DNA from: Plantactinospora alkalitolerans | GTDB lineage: Bacteria > Actinomycetota > Actinomycetes > Mycobacteriales > Micromonosporaceae | NCBI RefSeq assembly: GCF_015690345.1 | Contig: NZ_JADPUN010000145.1 | Span: 1-64,000, forward strand | DNA length: 64,000 bases | Direction of reading: 5' to 3' | In this document: in pieces, positions 1-8,360 of the stretch | Layout of the letters: every line of letters begins with the position of its first letter | How positions within the stretch are numbered: position 1 is the first letter of the stretch | Notes under the pieces: model-generated | Databases searched by the model: none | Seen by the model: the letters and a program-made list of their open reading frames with translations, nothing else | Told to the model about the DNA's origin: nothing | Program-made: the position numbers and the translations under genes

Positions 1-73
1 GCACGAGCCGGTACGGGCTTTCCCGCCAGGCGACGGCGAGCAGCTCCCAGCCACCGCGGACGATGTCGGTCAC
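1..73 (-). CDS. ABC transporter, N-terminal fragment (cut by window edge)
   Basis: Only the first 24 codons lie in the window. They open with a GTG at 73-71 that overlaps the TGA of the upstream ABC transporter gene (GTGA overlap), so the two are translationally coupled. The visible residues begin VTDIVRGGWELLAVAWRES, the kind of cytoplasmic lead-in seen before the first membrane segment of fused permease/ATPase exporters. I infer that it is the second half of a heterodimeric exporter with its neighbour. Its ATPase domain cannot be seen. Confidence 0.6.
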   Translation of the reverse strand, partial: MTDIVRGGWELLAVAWRESPYRLV

Positions 74-2064
74 CCGCCGACCTCCCCCCGTAGGTCCACG
101 GGCCGGCGCCCCTGGTTGGCCCCACCGCCGGCGGCAATGTCCAGCCCTCCGGCGAACTGCTGCGCCTGTAGCGTGAACAGCTGCGCGTAGTGGCCGCCGG
201 CCGCGACGAGCTCGTCGTGCGGACCGCGCTCGACGACCCGTCCGCCGTCCACCACCACGATGTGGTCGGCGCGCCGGACACTGGAGAACCGGTGCGAGAT
301 GAGCAGGGATGTCGCCCCCTGCGTCAGCTCGAGGAACCGGTCGAAGAACGTCACCTCGGCACGGACGTCGAGCGCGGCGGTGGGCTCATCCAGCACCAGG
401 ACCCGGGCGCCGGCCTCCACGGCGTACAGCGCCCGGGCGATGGCCATGCGTTGCCACTCGCCGCCGGACAGTTCGGTCCCGCCCGGGTAGGCCCGGGAGA
501 GCGGCGTGTCCAGGCCATCCGGCAGGGCGAGCAGGGCCTGCGCGATCCCGGCGCGTTGGGCGGCGCGCAGCACCACCGCCCGGTCCGGCGGCACGTGGGA
601 AGCGCCCAGGGCGATGTTCTCGGCGGCCGTCAACTCGTAACGCACGAAGTCCTGAAAGATCACCGCGAACTGGCGCCGCCACAGCACCGGATCGAACGCG
701 GCGATGTCCAGGCCATCGGCGCGTACGCTTCCGTGGGTTGGCTCGTACAACCGGGTCAGCAGTTTGACCAGGGTGGTCTTCCCGGCCCCGTTGACACCCA
801 CCACGGCGGTGCATCGCCCGGCCGGCAGTTCCAGGTCGATCCCGTCGAGCACGGCGGAACGTGACCCTGGGTAGCGGAAGACGACCCGGTCGAACGTCAG
901 CGCCGACCGTGGGGTGCCCGCCGGGATGGTGACCCGGGCGGGCCCGCACCGGTGTTCGGCCGCCGACTCGTCGAACCGGTCCCGCAGCCGCCGCAGGGCC
1001 GACAGGGAAAGCATCGCCATCTGAGTGCTGGTATCCGCCTCTGGGTAGTATCCGCCCAGCGAGATCGCCAGGATCACCGCCTGTATGCCGAGGGCCAGGG
1101 CGGTCAGGCTCACCTGGCCGGTCGCGGCGAGATAGCCGGCGAGGACGAGCGTGCCGCCCGCGAGCAGCAGGCCGATCGACGTCAGCAGAAGGTACGGGGT
1201 CAGATAGACCCGTCTGCGCGCCCGCGCGCGGCGCTCCTGGACCGCCAGAGACACCGTGGTGTAGCGGTCGGCCAGCCACTCCGACAGCCCGAACAGGCGG
1301 ATCTCCTTTGCCGGGACGTCGATCGTGGTGAGGCGGTGCAGGTACTCCGCCTCGCGTTCGCTGCGAACCACCTCCTGCCACACCCGGTTGTACTTGCGCA
1401 GCCCGCCGCGCTGGCCGTAGCGGAACAGCATGGTTGTCATGGCGACCGCGAGCCCGGCGGGCCAGGCGACCATCGCGCCGATGATCACTACCAGAGCCAG
1501 CAGTTGCGAGTATCGGGCGAGCAATGCGAGCGTGCCCACGCAGGCCTGTCCGGGCGTGCCCCAGTCCCGGTCGAAGCTGCGAACGGCTTCGCTGAGCTCG
1601 TCGAGGGTGCGCTGGTCCTCCAGCGGCCCGATGCCAACCGGGCGCAGCAGGAGAGCCATCGCCTCGTCGCGCAGCACACCGTCCACCCGGCGTCGCAGCC
1701 ACTGGCCCAGGCCGTTGCCGAGTTGGCCGAGGACCTGGATGAGCAGGAAGAGGCCGGCGGCGCAGAGAAACACCCGCATGAGGCGGTCCCACCCGGTGCT
1801 GCCGACGCCGCCGTCGACGGCCGCAGGGACGTGGCCGACGACCATACTCGTCAGGATCAGGAAGGCGACCGGCAGCAACCCGAGGACGATGTTCAGGATG
1901 GCGAGCAGCAGAACGAGGCCCGGTCCACCGGACGGCAGCAGACGCGCGATCCGCAGGCGGGGGCGCACTGCCTCGTCGACCCAGCGTCCCCAGGTGTCAC
2001 GCAGGCTGGACGGCCGCGGACGTCGGGCCGCTCCGCTCGTATGCCAGCCTCCCTCGGAGCTCAC
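70..2064 (-). CDS. ABC exporter, fused permease and ATPase
   Basis: This 664-residue protein is a type IV-fold ABC exporter half-transporter. Hydrophobic segments at about 45-75, 90-115, 175-215 and 290-345 form the membrane domain. The C-terminal ATPase has Walker A GVNGAGKTT, signature LSGGEWQR, Walker B VLVLDEPTAALD and H-loop ISHR. Its start overlaps the stop of the condensation gene by 4 nt (ATGA), and its own stop overlaps the next ABC gene. It therefore ends a coupled operon with acyl-activating and condensation enzymes. The likely role is export of their lipophilic or peptidic product, but the substrate is not readable from sequence. The family call is firm; the cargo is inference. 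Confidence 0.88.
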   Translation of the reverse strand: MSSEGGWHTSGAARRPRPSSLRDTWGRWVDEAVRPRLRIARLLPSGGPGLVLLLAILNIVLGLLPVAFLILTSMVVGHVPAAVDGGVGSTGWDRLMRVFLCAAGLFLLIQVLGQLGNGLGQWLRRRVDGVLRDEAMALLLRPVGIGPLEDQRTLDELSEAVRSFDRDWGTPGQACVGTLALLARYSQLLALVVIIGAMVAWPAGLAVAMTTMLFRYGQRGGLRKYNRVWQEVVRSEREAEYLHRLTTIDVPAKEIRLFGLSEWLADRYTTVSLAVQERRARARRRVYLTPYLLLTSIGLLLAGGTLVLAGYLAATGQVSLTALALGIQAVILAISLGGYYPEADTSTQMAMLSLSALRRLRDRFDESAAEHRCGPARVTIPAGTPRSALTFDRVVFRYPGSRSAVLDGIDLELPAGRCTAVVGVNGAGKTTLVKLLTRLYEPTHGSVRADGLDIAAFDPVLWRRQFAVIFQDFVRYELTAAENIALGASHVPPDRAVVLRAAQRAGIAQALLALPDGLDTPLSRAYPGGTELSGGEWQRMAIARALYAVEAGARVLVLDEPTAALDVRAEVTFFDRFLELTQGATSLLISHRFSSVRRADHIVVVDGGRVVERGPHDELVAAGGHYAQLFTLQAQQFAGGLDIAAGGGANQGRRPVDLRGEVGG

Positions 2065-3431
2065 TGAACGGCCTCTCCAGCGGCTTCCGCAACGTGGGCC
2101 TCACCGGCGCGGGCCTCACCGGCGTGGGCTCTGAGCAGCTCGTCGCCGCGTGACGCCAGCCGACCGATCGTTTCCAGCGGGTAGACCGTGGGGTCGTGGT
2201 CCCAGTGGATCGACAGCTGGTCGCCCAGGTTCCGTACCCGGACGTACAGGTCCGATCTCGCCTCCAGCAGGTCGTAATAGCCCTTGACCTGCTCTGTCGC
2301 TTCCCTGATCCCATCACCCGTATCGGTGCCGCCCGACCTCAGCGACGAGTAGTCGAACACGACACGGCTGTCGGCCCAGATCCTCGACACCATCGGCGTG
2401 GTCGCGGCCGTGGGCGTGAGCCAGCGCATTAGGCAGAGCCCCAGACCGTGGTTCGGTGCCGGCGTCTCGGCGGCCAGCGCGTCGAGATACGCCCCCACAT
2501 CGAGCCCCTGATAGGCGGGAAGGAGCCGGAGGCCCGCGGTCGCGAACCACCCGACCGTCCGCCAGGCCCGCGGCGGGAGAATCGGCCTTCCGCCGGGTGC
2601 CGACACCAGGTTGCGGCCATGGTGCATGACCTGGATCCATACTCGGCCGCCGGCCCACTCGGTCAGCACGGCGCCGACGGCGCCGAGGCCGACCACCTCC
2701 GGCGCCACGGGGTCGCGGCCCTGCGCCGACGCGCCGGACGGAGACCGCGCCGTCGTGGTGCGCCACAGCCGGACGGCATTCGCCGGGCGGTCGTACGGCC
2801 CGGCGGGCAGCCGGACCGCCGTACGCCAGGGCAGCGCATCCCAGTAGCCCCACTCGTCGCGCAGATCGCGCGCCGCATAGTCGTGCAGCGCCTCGGCGCA
2901 CTCGGCGAACCCGGCGGTGCGGGGCAGCTGGACCGGCTCCTGAGCCCGTAGCGCCGCGAGCGCGATGGCAAGATCATCAGCGACTATGCGCAGGGAGAAG
3001 TAGTCGAGCACGAGGTGGTGTGCGACGACGATCAGCCATGGCGCCGCGCCTGGTCTGGACGAGACAAACATGAACCGGACCAGCGGGCCCTGCCCGATGT
3101 TCAGGGACGCGGCCAGGTCGCGGCCGAGCCGCTCGACGTACGCGGCCCGGTCGGCGTCCGGGACGAGCGACACGTTCACCGCGAGGATCGGGGGCGGCGA
3201 CTGCGGCGTCTCGATCTCCTGACGCCACTGGCCGTCGACGAAACGGAATCGGGCACGCAGTGAGTCATGGTGCGACCACAGGTGGGCGACGGCGGCCTCG
3301 GCCATCGCGCCGGTCACGTCACGGTTCAGCCGGTAGATCTGGTTGAGCGTCCAGCGACCGGGATGGACCATGCCGGTGTTCAGGGTCGCGAGGAACCAGG
3401 CTTGACTCGGCAGCAACGGAACGGTCGTCAC
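2061..3431 (-). CDS. Stand-alone NRPS-type condensation protein
   Basis: This 456-residue protein has the condensation-domain fold and no carrier or adenylation domain. The N-terminus carries a C1-like PLLPSQAWFL. The catalytic C3 motif is HHLVLDY at about 138-144, with the second His and Asp143 present but Tyr in place of the usual Gly. Such free-standing enzymes join a carrier-bound acyl group to an amine or alcohol acceptor. The downstream FAAL-like enzyme and ACP genes would supply the acyl donor, and the ATGA overlap with the ABC exporter couples synthesis and export. The acceptor is unknown. An acyltransferase of the related PapA or WS/DGAT type is possible but less likely. Confidence 0.78.
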   Translation of the reverse strand: MTTVPLLPSQAWFLATLNTGMVHPGRWTLNQIYRLNRDVTGAMAEAAVAHLWSHHDSLRARFRFVDGQWRQEIETPQSPPPILAVNVSLVPDADRAAYVERLGRDLAASLNIGQGPLVRFMFVSSRPGAAPWLIVVAHHLVLDYFSLRIVADDLAIALAALRAQEPVQLPRTAGFAECAEALHDYAARDLRDEWGYWDALPWRTAVRLPAGPYDRPANAVRLWRTTTARSPSGASAQGRDPVAPEVVGLGAVGAVLTEWAGGRVWIQVMHHGRNLVSAPGGRPILPPRAWRTVGWFATAGLRLLPAYQGLDVGAYLDALAAETPAPNHGLGLCLMRWLTPTAATTPMVSRIWADSRVVFDYSSLRSGGTDTGDGIREATEQVKGYYDLLEARSDLYVRVRNLGDQLSIHWDHDPTVYPLETIGRLASRGDELLRAHAGEARAGEAHVAEAAGEAVQ

Positions 3432-3457
3432 GGCACCCCCATCACTTCGCGCTTCGG

Positions 3458-5116
3458 TCAGTCCTGCCAGATCAACGGCAGGGTGCCGGAGACGAGCCCG
3501 TCCCGCACCCGACCGACCCGGATCTTGCCGCTAGTGGTGAGCGGTATCGCCCCCGGGGCGAGCAGGCCCACCCCGGCGACCGCAAGCCCGGTGGCCGCGA
3601 AGACGACCTTGCGGACTTCGCCTGCGGTGCGCTCCAGACTCGCCGTGGTGCTCTCCGAGTCGTTGGCCACCTCGCCGACAAGCCACACCGCGTCGTCACC
3701 CATACCGGCGCGGGGAGCCTTGACCGCGACGGCCCGGCCGGGCCGCAGTCCCACGACGCCGGCACACGCGTGGCCGATGTCGTGGTTGTAGAAGTTCCTG
3801 CCGTTGACGACAAGGGTGTCGTCGACGCGTCCGAGGACGAAGACGTGTCCATGACGGATGAAGCCGAGGTCACCCGTACGAAGCAGACCGTCCTCCAACG
3901 GCGCGCGGTGATCAGGCCAGTAGTGGGAGAACACCTGCGGTCCGGAAATCCACAGCTCACCTGTCTTGCCCTCCGCCGCCGGTACGCCGTTGTCGCGTAC
4001 GACCACCCGCGTCCCCGGCATCGGGACGCCGGACGAGATGACCGTCTCCACCCGTTCCGGGGCACCACCGCCACGGCGAATGCTCATTCGCAGTGGCGGC
4101 ACCGAAGGCCCACATGTGCTGACGGTCAACGTCGCCTCCGCCATCCCGTACGACGGGCAGAAGCTCTCCGCGCGGAACCCTGCCCCGGCGAACGCGGCGA
4201 CGAAACGGTCGGCGGTGTCGGAGTGGACGACCTCACCGGCGTTGCGAGCCACCCGCCAACTGCTCAGGTCGAGCGGGTCGGAGGCGTCGTGCCGGATCTT
4301 CCGTACGCAGTGTTCGTAAGCGAAGTTCGGCGCGCTGGACAGCGTGCCCCGACAATGCTGGATCGCCTCCAGCCAGGCACGGGGACGGGCGGTGAAGTCG
4401 CGCGGGTTCATCAGCACGGACGGATACCCCGAGTAGAGCGGCCGGAGCACGCCGGTCACCAGTCCCATGTCGTGAAAGAGCGGGACCCAGGTCACCGCCA
4501 GATCCTGCGGTCCCTCCGCGTAGGCGGTCCTCGCCTGGGCGCACTGGGCGGCAACCATCCCGTGGGTCGCGACCACACCCTTCGGTCTGCCCGTGGAGCC
4601 CGAGGTGTACTGCAACAGCAGCGCGTCGTCGGGCTCGGTCATGCCGTACGGACCGTCCTCGCGGTCCTCGGCGGCGTCCAGCAGGCAGTCCCAGGAGACC
4701 ACCCGAACGGCGAGCTGAGTCGGCAGCGCCGCCTCGACCGTGCCAGTCAGGTCGTCGATGGTCACGAGAAGGCGAGGCGCGCAGTCCCGGACCATTGGCG
4801 CCAGGCGGTCGCGGAAGGCACGGGTACGGGAGCCGGCCGGCACCGGGGCGGGCACGGCGATCACACCCGCGTGGACACAACCCAGCAGCGCGCCGGCGAA
4901 CCGTGGGTCGTTCGGCATGACCAGGACCACGCGGTCGCCCGGGTCCGCGCCGAGGGACCGCAATCCTCGCCCGACACGCTCAGCCATCCTCCACAACTCG
5001 AGGTACGAGACCGCCGCGACGATCTGCCCGTCACACCACGTCGAGAAGGCAGTGCGCCCCGGTGCCAGCGACGCCTGTCGCGCCAGGTGATCGAGCACCG
5101 TCGTCACCGTTGACAT
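3458..5116 (-). CDS. Fatty acyl-AMP ligase-like adenylating enzyme
   Basis: This 552-residue ANL-superfamily ligase should activate an acid as acyl-AMP and load it on the adjacent carrier protein. The P-loop is LLQYTSGSTGRPKGVVATHG, the LQYTSGST form typical of fatty acyl-AMP ligases. Further motifs are SYGMAEATLT, GRVDDTLVVNGRNFYNHDIG and a C-terminal TTSGKIRVG with the catalytic Lys. I start at the ATG giving MSTVTTVLDHLARQA, because homologues begin with this helix. A start 12 codons upstream is also open. It sits between the ACP (53 nt before) and the condensation gene. Fatty acid preference is inferred from family resemblance. Confidence 0.85.
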   Translation of the reverse strand: MSTVTTVLDHLARQASLAPGRTAFSTWCDGQIVAAVSYLELWRMAERVGRGLRSLGADPGDRVVLVMPNDPRFAGALLGCVHAGVIAVPAPVPAGSRTRAFRDRLAPMVRDCAPRLLVTIDDLTGTVEAALPTQLAVRVVSWDCLLDAAEDREDGPYGMTEPDDALLLQYTSGSTGRPKGVVATHGMVAAQCAQARTAYAEGPQDLAVTWVPLFHDMGLVTGVLRPLYSGYPSVLMNPRDFTARPRAWLEAIQHCRGTLSSAPNFAYEHCVRKIRHDASDPLDLSSWRVARNAGEVVHSDTADRFVAAFAGAGFRAESFCPSYGMAEATLTVSTCGPSVPPLRMSIRRGGGAPERVETVISSGVPMPGTRVVVRDNGVPAAEGKTGELWISGPQVFSHYWPDHRAPLEDGLLRTGDLGFIRHGHVFVLGRVDDTLVVNGRNFYNHDIGHACAGVVGLRPGRAVAVKAPRAGMGDDAVWLVGEVANDSESTTASLERTAGEVRKVVFAATGLAVAGVGLLAPGAIPLTTSGKIRVGRVRDGLVSGTLPLIWQD

Positions 5117-5169
5117 GTCGCTATCGCCTTCCCCCGTTGCGGGTCGACCCACTGCCCGATCGCCGCCTC

Positions 5170-5412
5170 TCAGCGCGACGGCCGATCGGAGGCGGCGGCG
5201 ATCCGCTCGGCCAACTGCCCGAGGGAATCCGCCGAGAAGACCCAGTCCTCCTCGACCTCCACGCCCAGCTCACGCTCGAGGGCGATGATGAGCTCGACCG
5301 CGAGCAGCGAGTCACCGCCGGCGGCGAAGAAGCTCTGCCCCGCGTCAACGGGCTGCCCCACCACGCGCGAGGAGACCCGCAGAACCGTCGATGCCGTCTC
5401 CTCAACGTCCAT
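5170..5412 (-). CDS. Acyl/peptidyl carrier protein
   Basis: This 80-residue acidic four-helix carrier protein has the phosphopantetheine attachment motif GGDSLLAVEL, with Ser35 as the modified residue. The GGDS form is closer to peptidyl carrier proteins than to the DSL form of fatty acid synthase ACPs. It overlaps the end of the upstream AMP ligase gene by 11 nt, so the two are probably made in equal amounts. With two adenylating enzymes beside it, one probably charges this carrier with the acyl chain and the other with a second building block. Confidence 0.92.
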   Translation of the reverse strand: MDVEETASTVLRVSSRVVGQPVDAGQSFFAAGGDSLLAVELIIALERELGVEVEEDWVFSADSLGQLAERIAAASDRPSR

Positions 5413-6880
5413 TGCCCACCTCGCACCCGGCCACGCCGGACTTGCCGGCGCGTTGTCCGGCGAGCGCGGTGGACAGACCGGCGCTGGTGCGGCTGCCGCC
5501 CGACACGATCGCCTTCCTGGCGGCGACGCGGTTGATCTTGCCGGTGCTGGTACGTTCCAGAGTGCCGGGCTGCAGCACCGTCACACCACGCAGGCGGGCC
5601 CCCACGTCATCGGCGACCAAGGCTACCCACGCCGCCCACTCGGCTGGTTCGCCGTGTTCGGCCTCGACGAGGCAGGTCAGCCCCGACTCCTCGATAGCGA
5701 TCACGTCCCGGGCCCCCGGGATGGACCGGACGCGGTGCTCGACGACCGCTTCCGCGGTGCCGCCCGTCCGCGTCATCCTGCCGATCACGTGTAGGTATCC
5801 TTCCTGGTTGACGTACCCGAGGTCACCGGTGCCGCGCGCCTGGTGGTCCACCGTCCCGCCCTCTCGCGCTGCCCCCCGCGGGATGACGGCGACCTCCCCG
5901 ATCGAGCCCGCCCGGACCGGGGCACCGTCTCGTTGCACCACGACCTGGACCCCGGCGATCGGACGTCCCACCGACCCGGGGTACGCCAACCACTCCACGG
6001 ACGAGATCTCCGAGATGACGCCCTCGGACGTTCCGTAGTACTCGTGCAGGATCGGCCCATGGACGTCGAGCGCCTTGCGTTTCACCCATGGCGGGCATGC
6101 CGACCCGCCGTGGAACAGGGTGGCCAGCCCGCTGCCGCGCCGCTGTGACGACACGTAGTCGGTCAGCAGGTCGACACTGAGGAAGGCGCTCGCTGCGGAG
6201 TGTCTCCGCACCAGGATGTCGAAGCCTCCGGCCGACCAGCCGTGCGCCACGACGACCCCGCTGCCCGCCTGCAGCGCGTAGAGCGCGGGTCCGAGTGTGC
6301 CCAGGTGGTACGTCGGGTTTCCCATGACATGCGGTCCGAAGCCGCGGCCGGCCGAGTAGCGATCGAAGACCGCGACGCCCTTGTATGGGTGGTGCGGCCG
6401 CGGCTGGTCCACGATCGTGGGTTCGCCGGTGGTTCCGGAGGTGGCGAAGATCAGATGGCCGGCCCGCGCGGCAGGGCGGGCCAGACTCCGCACCCGGCCG
6501 GTGACCAGGTCGTCGTACGCGCGGCCGTCACCGCTGGATCCGTCGCGGCCATCGTTGATGTGCAGCGTCGTATTCGCCTCGCGGCGCATCCGCACCGTCA
6601 CATCCGGGTCGAGGTGACCGGCGTTCATCGGAAACAGACCGAAGCCGAACTTCAGGGCGGCGAGGGCGAGGGCGAAGAACTGCGGACCTGCACGGAGGTC
6701 GGTGGAGACCCGCAGTTCGTCCGGCGGACCCGCGCCCCGCAGGGCGTGCCCGATCCGGTCGGCGTGGTCGACCAACGCGGCATATGTGATGCGATCGCCG
6801 TCGTCCGTGGCCACCGCAATCCTGTCTGGCTCGACGGACGCCGAATGCCGCGCACTCCAAACATGGACTTTCCGCGCCAC
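5402..6880 (-). CDS. AMP-dependent ligase (class I adenylate-forming)
   Basis: This 492-residue adenylating enzyme is the first gene of the operon. The P-loop is degenerate: IFATSGTTGEPTIVDQ replaces the usual Lys with Thr, so adenylation may be slow or specialised. Downstream motifs are retained: EYYGTSEG, TGDLGYVNQEGYLHVIGR and a C-terminal RTSTGKINR with the catalytic Lys. The start is a GTG (VARKVHVW) behind a G-rich ribosome site. It could activate an amino or hydroxy acid for the carrier. An aryl or alkyl acid CoA/AMP ligase is the alternative. The substrate cannot be deduced. Confidence 0.8.
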   Translation of the reverse strand: MARKVHVWSARHSASVEPDRIAVATDDGDRITYAALVDHADRIGHALRGAGPPDELRVSTDLRAGPQFFALALAALKFGFGLFPMNAGHLDPDVTVRMRREANTTLHINDGRDGSSGDGRAYDDLVTGRVRSLARPAARAGHLIFATSGTTGEPTIVDQPRPHHPYKGVAVFDRYSAGRGFGPHVMGNPTYHLGTLGPALYALQAGSGVVVAHGWSAGGFDILVRRHSAASAFLSVDLLTDYVSSQRRGSGLATLFHGGSACPPWVKRKALDVHGPILHEYYGTSEGVISEISSVEWLAYPGSVGRPIAGVQVVVQRDGAPVRAGSIGEVAVIPRGAAREGGTVDHQARGTGDLGYVNQEGYLHVIGRMTRTGGTAEAVVEHRVRSIPGARDVIAIEESGLTCLVEAEHGEPAEWAAWVALVADDVGARLRGVTVLQPGTLERTSTGKINRVAARKAIVSGGSRTSAGLSTALAGQRAGKSGVAGCEVGNGR

Positions 6881-6924
6881 TTGAGGCCCCCGTTCATCGC
6901 TCCGTGGCTGCCGTCCTGTCGTGC

Positions 6925-6965
6925 CGCTGAAGATTACTACATCTAAGTATTGAACTAAACCGTGT
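6925..6965. promoter_or_regulatory. AT-rich upstream region of the acyl-ligase operon
   Basis: A sharp AT-rich patch lies 45-85 bp before the GTG start of the first minus-strand gene and contains AGATTACTACATCT, whose ends (AGAT/ATCT) are inverted. It is the natural place for the operon promoter and perhaps an operator. I see no clean -35/-10 pair, so this is a positional inference. Confidence 0.35.
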
Positions 6966-7236
6966 CCTGTCGGGCGGGTCCGCCCCGGGCTTCGGGACCG
7001 GGTCAGCGCAGGGCCGGGTCAGTGCGACCGAGTGGCGACGAGAGCAGGTGAAGTTCCCGGCCCGGGCGCACGTCGGAGGTCCACGGCGTCCACCCGTCGG
7101 TGGCCGGAGCGACCTGGACATCGCCACCGTGGCGCTCGCGTTTGCCGACCGCCGCGGTCTCGCGGCGGCACGGGATCACCACCCGGTATGTCATGCTGCT
7201 GTCCATGTGAGGCCCAGGACAAGGAAGGAGAACCCG

Positions 7237-7290
7237 ATGTCAGGCTCAATGCTGGACTTCGGCGCGCTGGTTGTCCGTCGCGGGGGATAG
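7237..7290 (+). CDS. Possible 17-residue micropeptide
   Basis: An ATG at 7237 follows a very strong ribosome site (GGAAGGAG with 7 nt spacing) and opens the frame MSGSMLDFGALVVRRGG, ending at TAG 7288-7290. I do not recognise the peptide. The ribosome site is the only real support. It could be a leader peptide, a precursor fragment or a remnant of a longer gene. It lies 350 bp from the divergently transcribed acyl-ligase operon. Confidence 0.3.
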   Translation: MSGSMLDFGALVVRRGG

Positions 7291-7584
7291 GACCTCGGAA
7301 CTGGTGAGGAATGGCAAGTCGAAACGGTGGTGTGGAAGAGTTTTCAAATTCCTCGCTTGAGATTCCGGATCGCGCGGAATCGCCCTACCGGACCCGTGCG
7401 TGTGTGTCGAGAGTTTCAAAATGGATGCTAAACCGTCGGCTTTCGCCGGGACGAAGGCTGTGCGGGCGCCCGCTCAGTTGTCGAGCCGGGCGCGCACGGC
7501 GACGTCCGCCGCTGCGGACTGTCGCGCGCAGTCGGCGGAACCGAGCGACGGGCGAGGGCGTCCATCGCCGCCGGCGCGGATCAG
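7291..7584. other. Intergenic stretch without a convincing gene
   Basis: About 300 bp separate the micropeptide frame from the DsbA-like gene stop. The left part (7310-7430) has mixed, less GC-rich base composition. An ATG at 7311 opens a frame behind a GGTGAGGA site, but this frame has no G/C third-position bias and reads into the antisense of the next gene, so I do not call it. Confidence 0.4.
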
Positions 7585-8277
7585 TCAGTCGAGCGTTGCG
7601 GCGGCTCGCCGTACGAGTTCGGTGAAGACCGGGGGATCGTCAGAGTCGACCACCGGGAAACCCGCGCCGGGATCGCCCTCCCAGTGCAGGCTGATCCCCG
7701 GGTTGTGTACGTCGTACCCGTCGTGGACGAATAGGTGCGGGCTGCCCTGCACCGCGTCACCGTGTTCGTGGTAGTCGTGCGTCATCGCGCTGCGGGCGCG
7801 TCCGGTGTCGAGTGCCTCGGTCAACGCACCGAGATCGACGGTGGCACAGGCATCGGCGATGTCGAGGATCTCGTGCCGCAGGGAGATGCACCGGCTGTCG
7901 CGGAAGAAGGCGAGCCGGAGTGCGATATCGAGTTCTTCGGCGGCGGCCGGCGACTGTTCCTTGGCGGCATGTACCGCCTCGTTGGCCAGCAGTGTCGTGA
8001 CCGGCCAGGTTGAGGCGTCCGCCTGCCAGGGCTTCCAGCCGAGGCCGGGTTCGAGGGCGCCGACCACGGACAACTCCGCTTCCAGGTATTTCTTCGGGAT
8101 TGGGAACTGGTTGACGTCCTCCAGCAGGAAGCAGCGGTGGTCCAGGCAAACCCGGCCGTCGAGCCCGGCCTCGGCGCGGGCCCGGAGCAGCCGGTGGATC
8201 GTCGCCACCGTGGACCAGCCGCAGGCGATGTCGGTGTAGGTGACGATGGTGCCGGGCTTTGTCTCGGGACGGGCCAT
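7585..8277 (-). CDS. DsbA-family thioredoxin-fold protein
   Basis: This 230-residue protein has the DsbA/FrnE-like layout, with an N-terminal beta strand (GTIVTYTDIACGWS), a helical insert and a C-terminal SPHLFVHDGYDVHNPG block holding the cis-Pro-type loop. The active-site position reads CGWS, so only one of the two CXXC cysteines is present. A dithiol oxidase is therefore unlikely; a mycothiol- or glutathione-dependent isomerase or transferase role is more plausible. The start MARPETK is chosen for the GAGGAGG site just upstream. It follows the truncated alcohol dehydrogenase remnant on the same strand, across a strong hairpin. Confidence 0.75.
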   Translation of the reverse strand: MARPETKPGTIVTYTDIACGWSTVATIHRLLRARAEAGLDGRVCLDHRCFLLEDVNQFPIPKKYLEAELSVVGALEPGLGWKPWQADASTWPVTTLLANEAVHAAKEQSPAAAEELDIALRLAFFRDSRCISLRHEILDIADACATVDLGALTEALDTGRARSAMTHDYHEHGDAVQGSPHLFVHDGYDVHNPGISLHWEGDPGAGFPVVDSDDPPVFTELVRRAAATLD

Positions 8278-8301
8278 GTGCTTCTCCTCCTCGCCTCGTC
8301 G

Positions 8302-8342
8302 CTGCGGCTGTGGTGCCGACGCGGGCGGCACCACAGCCGCAG
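8302..8342 (-). terminator. Strong stem-loop between dehydrogenase remnant and DsbA-like gene
   Basis: A perfect 16-bp inverted repeat (8302-8317 with 8327-8342, 9-nt loop, GC-rich) sits between the stop of the upstream minus-strand ORF and the ribosome site at about 8282-8290. There is no T-run, as is usual for actinobacterial terminators. It may end upstream transcription or act as an mRNA-stabilising processing site before the DsbA-like gene. Confidence 0.6.
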
Positions 8343-8360
8343 TGGATCTCCTGACAGGTC

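Noticed and set aside
7311-7625. 104-codon plus-strand frame starting MASRNGGVEEFSN
   Set aside because: No G/C third-position bias, and it runs into the antisense of the DsbA-like gene. The GGTGAGGA site alone is not enough.
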